NCBI RefSeq assembly: GCF_900230225.1 | Contig: NZ_OCNH01000009.1 | Coordinates: 62,001 to 126,000, forward strand | Reading direction: 5' to 3' | Length of the DNA stretch: 64,000 bases | From: Spirosoma fluviale | Lineage (GTDB): Bacteria > Bacteroidota > Bacteroidia > Cytophagales > Spirosomataceae | Shown: in pieces, positions 9,182 through 21,100 of the stretch | Numbering within the stretch: position 1 is the first letter of the stretch | How the letters are laid out: each line of letters begins with the position of its first letter | Made by a program: the position numbers and the translations under genes | Notes under the pieces: model-generated | Told to the model about the DNA's origin: nothing | The model's database searches: none | What the model saw: only the letters and a program-made list of their open reading frames with translations

Positions 9182-12100
9182 ATGGCAATGGACCAGCATT
9201 ATCCGATTATTCGTGTTTCAACGTCCCAGAAAAACCAGGTTTTCCCACTGACGGACATGCAGGAGTCATTCCTGGTCGGGAAATACTGGGGCGAGACCTA
9301 TGACAAGGTGGGTTGCCATGCTTACTTTGAAATAAAGATAGATCGACTGCATGTTGAACGGTTGAGCCAATCCTGGAACGTATTGGTTCAGCATCACGAT
9401 ATGCTCCGGGCCGTGGTAGAAGCCGACGGTACGCAAACGGTTCGGGAGCAGGCACCCACCTGTGTATTCCCTACCTACGACTTCAGGCAAGCGACCAGCG
9501 AAGAAAAGGCGTTGCACCAGACGGCGATACGTCGGGAAATGTCGCATAAAATTTACGAGTGTGGAGAGTTTCCTCTTTACGACATCCGCATTACGCGCTT
9601 AGACAATTCCCATGCCCTGATTCACGTCAGCATCGACGAGTGGATTGTGGATGCATTCAGTATTAAACTGCTGCTGCACCAGTGGAAGCAATTGTATGAA
9701 TGCCGTATTCAGGAGCTGCCACCTTTGACCGTATCCTTTCGCGATTTTGTTGTGGCCACCCGTGACTTCGAAAAAACGAACCGGTTTCAGACACATCGCC
9801 GGTACTGGCTTGGGAAATTAACCGCCCCCTACTTTGCTGATAACCTCCTGGATTTGCCCAAAAACCGACCGGAGGGTCAATCATTTTTCACGCGCAGAGC
9901 GCTGGAATATACCCTGCCAGCGGCTGAGTGGGAGGTCATCAAACAGCGGGCGCAACGGCTTAATGTCTCACCCACGGCTGTTTTGCTGGTTGCCTTTACG
10001 GAGGTCCTGGGGAAATTAACCAGCAGCCATCACTTCGGAATTATTACTACGTATTATAACCGATTACCCTTACACCCTCAACTCAACGACGTACTTGGCC
10101 CCTTCGTGTCAACCAGCATCCACTGCGTTGACAAGGAACCGTCGGTCGCTTTTGCCGAAAAAATTGTTCGTTGTCAGAACCAGCTATGGGAAGACATCGA
10201 ACACAGTCAATACAGTGGAATTACGGCTGTTCGGGAATTGAAAACGCAACGGGCCATTCCCAAAGAGGCTTCTATTCCGGTGGTTTTCACGAGTATGGTG
10301 GGCAACCTGAACACCTACGAAGCCGATAACTGGTTCGATACGCTAAACTATTCCATTACACAAACGCCACAGGTTTACCTGGACAATCAATTACTGGAGC
10401 GAAACGGTAGCCTTCATGTCCGCTGGGACGTAGTGGGCGAAGCATTCCCGGAGCAGCAACCCGAACCGTATTTCAGGGCATTCTGTGAGCAAATTCAGTA
10501 TCTGGCTCGCCCAGATGTATCATGGGAACAGATAACCCAACCGCAGCCAGTCGATCCGTTACCGATGACTACGTTACAGCAGACAATTCTGTTTAATCAC
10601 CTGGCTGGTTCGCTGCCCAATAACAACTGCAGCATTTACCAGGAGTTTGACGTAGCGGGCATTGACGTGCGTGAACTCAATCGAGCCTGGAACGAGCTGA
10701 TTCTGCATCACGAGAGTCTACGTTCGGTCGTAACCTGCGAAGGAACACAAACCATTCTGACTGACGTACCAGCCTATCACATCGTGGTACAGGACCAAGC
10801 GCGTGAATCGCCCGAACTACGTCGGAAGCTAATGCTCGCCAAGGAATTTGATCCACTTTCCTGGCCCTTGTTCGACCTGAAAATAACCCAGCTGCATGAC
10901 CAACGGCTTCGGCTGCACCTGCACCTTAGTGTGCTTATTGCGGATGGGAAGAGCCTCTTTACGGTATACCGGCAGCTATTCCAGCGTAGTCTTGAACCGA
11001 ACTATCCGCTGCCTGCCATTGATTACAAATCGGTTCGAATGGCAATTTCAGCGTCCACCAGTCTGGACGATCAGCACTACTGGGAAAGTCGATATCGGCA
11101 TCTTCCTGCTGCTCCCGTTTTTAATCATTCGGTCGCCCCAGGCGCTGCCGGGAGCATTCAAAAAAATCGGCTCAGTCGGGTAATTTCGGGTTGGGGTCAA
11201 TTGCAGAATCTTGCTGCGAATCAGCAAATTGACCCCAATGTGCTCCTATTAACGGCTTATGCTGAGACGCTTCGCCAGTATAGTAACGACAAGGAGGCAT
11301 TCGCCCTGTCGTGGGTTCACTGGGATCGCCCAACGGATCGAGTACCACAGGCCGAGCAAGTGGTTGGTGAGTTTACGTCTATTACTGGGGTCAGTTTTCC
11401 CGCCGATCAACCTGTTCGTGTTCAGGACTATCAGGATCTTCTGGTGCAGGACTATCGTCATGGACTAGGCGGAAGCATTGGCGTCCTGAACAAGGCGCTA
11501 CTTGCCACGGGTCGGCAAACGGGTGTCGTGTTCACGAGTTTGATGGACGCGAATGATCTTCCTGAATCGGTGGAAATCGGGTATGGCGTTTCATTTACAC
11601 CGGGTGTCATTCTGGATAATATCACGTTTGTTGAGGGCGATCGGCTCCACTTGAACTGGGATTATAAAACGGCTTTCTGGCAGGAACTTCCCATCGAGGC
11701 TATGTTCAACGCCTATTGTACATCTCTCGAAAACCTGCTCCTGCAACCTGCTGCTGAGGAGTATTCTGAAACTTCCCCGGATTTTTCTATGACACAACAT
11801 GATCATGCAGACGGATTCCGATGCCTCCATCATCTCTTTGAAGCCCAGGTTCGGGAAACACCTCAGGCTATTGCGCTGACCTTCGAATCACAACAGATAA
11901 CCTACGATGAGCTGAACAGCCGCGCCAATCAACTTGCTCATTATCTGATTGGGAAGGGCGTTGGACCAGACGTATTGGTCGGGCTATTTCTCGACCGCTC
12001 CGTCGATATGCTGGTTAGTATTCTTGGCGTACTGAAAGCGGGCGGGGCCTATGTGCCAATGGACGTAACGTACCCAACGGATCGGCTGCAAACTATCGTC

Positions 12101-15100
12101 GAAGATGCCGAGGTGTCCTTTCTGCTGTCGCAAACAGCACTAACCAATAAACTGCCGGTACAGCAACGTACTCCAGTCATTTTTGTTGATGGCCAGTGGG
12201 ATGATATTCGCCCGTATGCTATCACTAACCCGAGGGTAGCTGTCCGCCCCGACCACGTAGCGTACGTCATTTATACGTCTGGATCGACAGGAAAACCCAA
12301 AGGGGTGATGGTCTGTCATTACAACGTAGACCGGTTGTTTACAACATCGGAGCCATTGTTTGGTTTTGGCCGCACCGACGTCTGGACGCTGTTTCATTCC
12401 TATGCTTTCGACTTCTCAGTTTGGGAGATTTGGGGTGCGTTACTGTATGGTGGCCGTCTGGTGATTGTGCCCTACAAGGTTTCGCGCTCCTTCGACGCCT
12501 TTTATCAGTTGGTCTGCCTGGAACGGGTAACGGTATTGAATCAGACGCCAACGGCCTTCCGGCAATTTATTCAGATCGACCTGCAACAGCCAAACCGCAC
12601 AAATGCGTTACGCTACGTCATTTTTGGCGGTGAGGCACTGGAGTTTCATATTTTGAAGAACTGGTTTGCCAAGTATGGCGATCAGCAGCCGACGCTGGTC
12701 AACATGTACGGTATTACGGAAACGACCGTTCACGTTACCTACAAACCGATTCGCATGAATGACCTGACTTATCAGGCCAGTAACATCGGAATCCCACTGC
12801 CTGATTTACAGGTATATATATTGAATGAGAGCAAGGTACAGGTGCCCGATGGCGAAACGGGAGAACTTTATGTGGGTGGTCTGGGCGTAACACGAGGCTA
12901 TCTCAAACGGCCAGAATTAACCGAAGAGCGTTTTATTCTGAATCCGTTGGTGCCCGGCGCTTCCGGGCGACTTTACAAATCGGGTGATCTGGGCCGTAAG
13001 TTGCCCAACGGTGAAATTGAATACATTGGCCGGTCCGATTTTCAGGTGAAAGTTCGGGGCTTCCGGATCGAATTAGGCGAGATCGAAAACGCCATTGTCG
13101 GCTATGAAGGCGTCAGCGATTGCATCGTGGTCGTGCAGGATCGGCAGACAGACGACCCCAAAATTGTTGCCTATCTGATCGTGAAGCCGGGTTATCGGTT
13201 AGAGGCAAAAGCGATCAAAGCGGCTATCCGTCATTTTCTGCCGGTCTACATGGTTCCGAACGTGATGAAGCAGATCGACTTGTTTCCACTCACCGATCAT
13301 GGGAAGATCAACATGAAAGCCCTGCCCTGGCCGGTTAGCTCCGACGAGATCCTGGAAATGGTCGCAACGTCATCAACCGGCACGGTTCAATCGCAAGAAA
13401 CGGTTCAGTGGGAAGCTGAACTGACGGCACTGATAAAGCGTCGTCTCAATGTACAAACGCTGGCACCCGATGATGATTTCTTCGAGTTGGGCTGTACCTC
13501 GTTGACAATCATCCAGTTGGCAAAAGAAATTGAGAAACTGACGTCGGTGAAAATACCAATGGAAGTTTTTCTGGAAAACGCTACGCTGTCCGGGCTGACT
13601 CACTACCTGACTAGCCGGAAAGACGTAGCGCCCGCTAAAGAACTGGTTTCGACGTCTTCAATACCCGCATCAACTTCCCAAACGGGTAAGCCGACTCGCT
13701 CATCAGACGAGATCAAGGCGCTGGTGCTGTCTACGTTCTGCCAGGCCCTCAATGTACCAACGCTGGACCTTACGACTGATATTTTCGATGCCGGGGCAAC
13801 CTCGCTTACGATCGTCAATATTGCCCGAAAACTATCGGCTTCGTTGAATCAGAAGTTTCCGATGGACGTATTGCTGGATAACCCAACGATAGCGGGCATT
13901 CTGAATCACATTCAACAAACTCAATCGGTACAGTCTGACAGCCAGGGCGCTGCTAAAAACAGCACTAAGGAAACGGCGTCTACGTTGTCCGGCTATTCCG
14001 CTCAGCCACTGTCAAAAACGAAACTTGCTGACTTGTTGAATCTGCTTAGCTGTCAGCAAACAGAAGATGGGCAGACGTACCAGTATGCATCTGCCGGGGG
14101 GAGCTATGCCGTAAAAAGTTACCTCTATATTCGGGAAGCGGCTGTTGAGGACATATCGGCGGGATGGTATGAATACGATCCTGCCGAACACGTGCTGTAT
14201 CAGTTAAGCGAAGGAAACAGCAATGCCTGGCCTCAACGGATACCGGAGGACTATCAGTCTATATTTCCTCAGGCGGCATTCATCATGGTACTCGCGGCAG
14301 ATTTGCGAATGCTGAAATCCATCTACGGAGACGCCTGCATAGCCCTGGCTTCTGTGGAGGCTGGATATATGCTGCAACTGCTGCAAAAAGAAGTCAAAGG
14401 CATCGGTCTGCACGAAGCACAACTGTCGGTTTTTGCAGACGATTTAACCCGAGAAATCGGACTTTCCGGCGATCATCAGGTCATAACCAGCCTGCTAGGC
14501 TTCGACGTATCGACCTACGAGCAAATTCGACCCACGCTGACGTCCATTTCGGATGTCGTAAGGCTCAGTGATCGTATCGTGCCGGAGCGCTTACGCCGTC
14601 AAGCTATTTCTAATACGGACTTCCGTTATCTGTCGGACCAGGAAAAACAGGCACTTGTTAAGCACTATCAGGCAACCGTTCGCCAGGAGCGGGCGAACAA
14701 GACGAAGATAAAACTGGCTGGAGAATCCTATTCGCCGGAGCGGTATTACCACCGTCGGTCGAAGCGGCAGTTCACTAAAACTCCGCTTGCTCCCGAGCAG
14801 TTGGTCCAGTGGCTGCAAACACTGCCAGTCAGTTTACTACGTCGAATCAATCTCTACATCTACCTCAAGCCACAAGCTGTTTCTGGTATGCAGGAAGGTT
14901 ATTATACGTATCAGATTGGCCGGCAGGAACTGACTCAACTACCCGCACGGGCATCCAAAGACCTTAAAACGATTCATAACCCGTTTAATCGGAGTCATTA
15001 CGAAAAGGCATCGTTTTCGCTGTTTCTGGTGGCTGATGAGGCTGCGTACCGATCTCAGTTTAACGACTTTGGCGCAGTAAGGGCCGCGCTCGACGGAGGA

Positions 15101-18100
15101 CGAATCGGCCAGTGTCTGATGGATAATCAGGCAAGGTTCGGCATCGGTGTTTGCCCCATTGGTGGCGTGTATGCCGACGTTATTCATCATGATCTGCAAC
15201 TCAGGGACTCCGCCCGGCTGATCCACAGTTTTGTGGGTGGTGGCTATACGTACAGGCTGGCTGCTCAACCAAAAGAGCCTTCAGCGACGTTGCCGAGCGG
15301 AACGAAGTCAACAGATGTGGCTGTGATTGGTCTGGGGTTGCGATTTCCTGGAGCCAGCACGCCCGATGAATTATGGGCGATACTGGAACGGGGCGGCTGC
15401 ACAACGACATGTGATGCTGTGCATCGTCAGGAACTGACAGGCACTGAGCCGGGGGTTTACTCGACGGTTGCCGGTTATCTCAATCATATTGACCGGTTCG
15501 ATAATTACCTCTTCAAAATAGCACCAACCGAAGCCCGTACCATCGATCCACAAGAACGACTTCTGCTGGAGGTGACCTGGGAATGTCTGGAAAATGCAGG
15601 GTACCGGGCCGCTGATTTAGAGACAAACGGAAAGCGGGTGGGCGTGTTCACCGGTGTCATGTGGAATGATTATCAGCATGTGGGACTTGAAAACTGGCAA
15701 CAGACGCAGGTGGCTCAAGTGCCTGCCTTACCGGCATCGCTGGCGAATCGAATCTCTTATTTTTTCAATTTTACCGGGCCCAGCGTCGTTGTCAATACCT
15801 CCTGCTCGGCGTCCTTAACCGCCCTGCATCTGGCCCAGGAGAGCCTACGTCGGGGCGAATGCGATTTTGCTCTTGTGTCGGGTGTCAACCTGATCGGCCA
15901 TACGTATCACCAGTCGGCTCTGTGTACAAATTCGATTCTATCACGAACCGGGCAGAGCCATGCTTTCTCCGAAGAAGCCGATGGTCTCGTTATTGGCGAG
16001 GGTGCCGGGGTAATTCTGTTACGTCGGGCAGAAGACGCTACCAAACAGCAGGATCACATCTGGGGACTTATTAAGGCAACCTCGATTGGGCATACCGGCA
16101 AAACGCCCCGCTTCGGCATGAGCAGCCTTGACGGACTGGCCAAGTCGCTCCTGTATGCATTACAAAACGCCCAGATAGACCCGAATTCGATTAACTACGT
16201 CGAGGCTGCGGCTACGGGTGCCAGCATTGCCGATGCCACCGAAGTCCGTGCGATTCAGCAGGTTTTTACTGAGTTAAATCGCAAGGGCACTTGTGCTATC
16301 GGTTCTGTTAAACCAAATCTGGGTCATTTAGAAGCAGCATCGGGCCTGTCTCAGCTAATAAAAGTATTGCTACAACTCCAGAAAGGTTACCTGACGCCAT
16401 CGCTGGTCAGGCATCCAGTCAATCCAATGCTCGATCTGGATGAGTCCGATCTGGTCATCAACGAAGCGCTGACACCCTGGCAACCGACAACGGGTGCCGA
16501 GCGTCGCCGGGCCCTGATAAATTCGATTGGGTCCACAGGTTCGGTGGCGCATGTACTTGTCGAAGAGGCTCCGGCCTTATCTGCCTGCGCACCCGAAACA
16601 GCGGGCCCGTATGCATTCGTACTATCGGCTGCCAGCCAGAACCAACTGGTGCAGTACGCTCGAAAATACATCGACTGGATAACCGAAAATCCAACCTGCT
16701 CGCTCGCCAGCGTAGTGGAATTGCTTGCCAATGGTCGCGAAGTCTTTGCGGAACGTCTGGCGATTATATGCCATAAGCCAGCAGATTTACGGGCAAAACT
16801 TGAAGCATTTAGTGTCAATAGTCCGGCTGTAGATGTATTCACCGGACGCGCTGCGTCGTTGTCCAGTGAACCTCTTCTGGTCGACCGGATGGCCGCTGAA
16901 ACCGTTGCTAACGCATGGATTCAAGGGCAATCGATTGGGTATAAGCCGGAACGGTCTACCCGGAAAATACCACTGCCAACCTACCCGTTTGAGCAGAATG
17001 CCTTCTGGTTATCAACGGACAAAGCCAAGTCGCTCTTCAGAGCGCCGGTATCAAACGTTTCGGAACCGGCCAACAAGCCTGTACCAACTGAGTCGACGGA
17101 TGGTATTCTGGTACAACTGGGTAACTATCTGCGAACCCAATTCGCTGACGTGACCGGCTGCTCGTCAGATCGGCTTACGCTGCAAACCACGTTCGATGAA
17201 GTAGGATTGAACTCCATGATGATTGTTGCCCTCAATGAGCAACTAAACAACGACTTGGGGAGCTTACCTAAAACGCTGTTTTTTGAATGCCGGAATCTGG
17301 ACGAAACCGCCCGTCGGATTGTTGACCATCAGCCCGCCAACTTACCTACTTACTTCGGCAGGAACGTAACGGCGCTACCAGACGAGCTTCAGCCAGTTGC
17401 CGAGCCGCTTTTCGTAACTACCGACAAAACTACCGACACGGATGCTATCGTGATCGTTGGCTTACACGCCCGGATGCCACAGGCCGATTCGGTAGATGAA
17501 TATTGGAATAACCTCGCCACTGGAACTGACTGTATTACGGAAATTCCGGCCGAGCGTTGGGCGTACCAGCCGTATTTTAATCCTGATCGCCATCATAAGG
17601 GAACAATTTATTCTAAATGGGGCGGATTTATCCGTGATGCCGATCGTTTTGATCCCTTGTTTTTTGGCATCTCACCCGCAGAAGCTGAACTGCTTGACCC
17701 GCAGGAGCGTCTTTTTCTGCAAGGATCGTATGCCGCTCTGGAAGATGCCGGGTACACTAAAGAAAGCCTGCATAAAGAGTTTGGCGGACGCGTTGGGGTA
17801 TACGTTGGCGTGATGTATAGCGAATACCAACAGCTGGGTGTCGAGCAGATGGAACGCGGAAACCCGGTTTCGCTGGGGTCCAGTTCCGGGTCAATTGCCA
17901 GCCGGGTATCGCATTGGTTCGACTTTAATGGGCCGAGCATGGCGGTTGATACAATGTGTTCATCATCCCTAACGGCATTGGACCTCGCAGTTGATGCCAT
18001 TACCAATGGCAAGTGTGAAATGGCCATTGTTGGCGGCATTAACCTATCTCTCCATCCGCATAAGTACCTCATGCATGCCCAGATGAAGATGGTTTCTGCC

Positions 18101-21100
18101 GAAGGGAAGTGCAAAAGTTTCAGTAATCAGGGCGATGGGTTTGTGGCCGGAGAAGGCGTAGGGGTCGTTATCCTGACGAAGAAATCACGGGCTATTGAGC
18201 ACCATGATTCTATTTACGGCATCATCAGAGCGGTTCACATCAATCACGATGGTAAAACAAATGGCTACACGGTTCCCAACCCAAATGCTCAGACAGCACT
18301 GATTCAGGAAGCGCTACGTAAGGCTGATGTTCATCCACGTACCATCAGCTATATCGAAGCCCACGGCACCGGCACCTCGCTGGGCGATCCAATTGAAATT
18401 ACGGGTCTGACCAGAGCATTTGCCGCTCAAACGTCCGACAGGCAGTTCTGCGCTATCGGTTCGGCCAAATCGAACATTGGGCATCTGGAAGCAGCTTCGG
18501 GCATTGCGGGTCTGATCAAAGTATGTTTACAGCTGAAATACCGGTGCCTGGTGCCGTCTATTCATGCCGCCGAACTGAACACGAACATTGAATTTAACAA
18601 TACGCCTTTTGTTGTACAGCGTCAGCTGAGCGAATGGAAACGGCCGGTTTTGCCAGATGAGCATGGGCAACTGACCGAGCATCCACGTCGGGCGGGCATC
18701 AGTTCATTCGGAGCGGGAGGAGTGAACGCCCATGTAATCATTGAGGAGTATGAATCGAATGCGAGCCAACCACCGTTCGCAGAGAACCGCCCCCAGCTGT
18801 TTATCTTCTCGGCTAAAAATCAGTCAGTTCTCCGGCAACTTCTGCTCAACGCACAATCATCTCTGGAGAGGAGAGGAGTGGGTCCGAAAATCCAAAGAAA
18901 TGCGCGCCTTTCGACAGAATTGAAAACACTTTTTTGGGATGAATTCAAGATTGATGTTGTCGATACAGCTCTGTCGCTAAGCGATCTGGAATTCAATCGG
19001 GGTATGCTGCTTCGGTTGGCGGATTTACTGTCGGCCCGGTTCGGACGTAATTTATCAGAATCGTTCTTTGCTACAACCCCGTCTTTCGACGACCTACTGA
19101 TTTATATCGATCAGGCCAGTAGCTCCACAACATCACTGCTACCAACTGATGCGTTGCCCTCCGCCGGTGATGTAGCCTACAGCCTTCAAATTGGGCGTGA
19201 GCATCAGCCCGAACGAATAGCGATTATTGCGGAAACGCTGGACGAATTATACCGCCAGTTGCAGGCATACGTAGCGGGCGAATTGTCGGAACGCCTGTTT
19301 ACCAGCGGAACAAATTTTGCCGCATCAGATGCCAACCCGGCGCAGATTGCTAGCTGGTGGACGCAAAATAACCTTCGGGCTTTAGCTGAAACCTGGGTTC
19401 GTGGTGGCACCATCGACTGGGTGCAACTCCGCCGGGCGGATAGCAACCAAAAGGTCTCGCTGCCAACCTATCCCTTTGAGCGGCAACGGTACTGGGTGCC
19501 GGAAGCTATCGGCGCATTGGTTCCTAACGCTCCGGAACATAAAGTCAATACGCAGGTGCCAATCCTACCAACGGCTACCGCTGACTCGATGCCCCCGTCA
19601 CCTGCCCCACTATCAGGCCCCGACTTTCGACCGCGGATACTAAGCCAGCTCATCAATACGGCATCCGCCATAGTGAAAGTGCCAACGGCTGCTTTTTCTG
19701 CGGCTGCTAACTGGAATGATGTTGGGTTTGACTCGATTAAACTGGAAGAACTGACTCGGCTGCTCAAGCCCGTATTCGGCATTGACCTGCCCGTTAACGT
19801 CTTCTACGAACACCTCACTGCCTCGAAACTAACCGATTATTTACTTAGCGAACATATCGACCGGCTGAATGCAACGTCTGTTAACAAAACATCGGCAACT
19901 CAGCCGGTCAAGCCTACGTTTGTCGAAAAACCAGAACCCGTATCAGTCAGTACGGAGCCGGGAGCAATGTCAATGCCCATCGCTGTTATCGGCTTGCACG
20001 CCATGCTGCCGGGTTGCGCAGGTCAGGATGATTTCTGGAGCCGATTGACCACTGGTCAGCCTGTGCTTTCTGAGATACCGGCCGAACGCTGGGACTGGCA
20101 CACTGTCTACGGCAATCCGTTGACAGATCCTGGTAAGACGGGCATTAAGTGGGGCGGATTTATTGACGGTGTCGACCAGTTCGACCCGCTGTTCTTCGGC
20201 ATATCGCCCGCCGAAGCCGAGATTATGGACCCGCAGCAACGGCTGTTGCTGGAGTGTGCCTGGAAAGCCTGGGAACATGCAGGTTACGTTCCCGCCGACC
20301 TCAGCAATACCAGCATTGGGGTTTATATCGGAGCCAGTTCGGGCGAATATGAGCAGGTGTTGCAGCAAAGTGGTATTCCGGTCGATGCGTATCATGCCCT
20401 GAGCCGGTCGAGAGCCATGCTGGCGAATCGTATTTCGCACTTACTGAATTTAGGCGGGCCCAGCCTGTCGGTCGATACGGCCTGTTCCAGTACGTTGGTG
20501 GCTCTTCATCAGGCCGTGCAGGCTATTCGGGCGGGCGAATGCCAGATGGCCATGATTGGTGGCGTCAATTTGCTGCTCACGCCAACGACACTAATTAGTT
20601 ACGACAAAGCCGAGATGCTTAGTTCGGACGGAATTATCCGAACTTTCGATACCGACGCTAACGGCTACATACCGAGCGAAGGCGTGGGTGCTTTTGTCCT
20701 GAAACCCCTCGATCAGGCGGTTCGGGATGGCGACACCGTTCATGCTGTTGTGCGTGGAACGGGCATTGCACACGGAGGCAGGAGTATGCGGTTAACGGCT
20801 CCCAACCCAATCGGTCATCGGGAGGCCATTCGCTCAGCTCTGCGGAGTGCAGCCATTGATCCCGCAACAGTAAGTTACGTCGAAGCGCATGGGGTAGCCG
20901 CAACCGTGTCGGACGCTGTTGAAGTCAATATGTTTGTCGATATGTATGGGCAGGCTGATGGACCAGCAGGCTACATCGGCTCACTGAAACCCGTTATGGG
21001 TCATCTGGAGTGTGCATCGGGCGTGGCGGCTTTGCTGAAACTTATCCTGGCGTTTCGAAACAAGACGCTGCCCGGCAATCAACAGCTATCGACACTGAAT

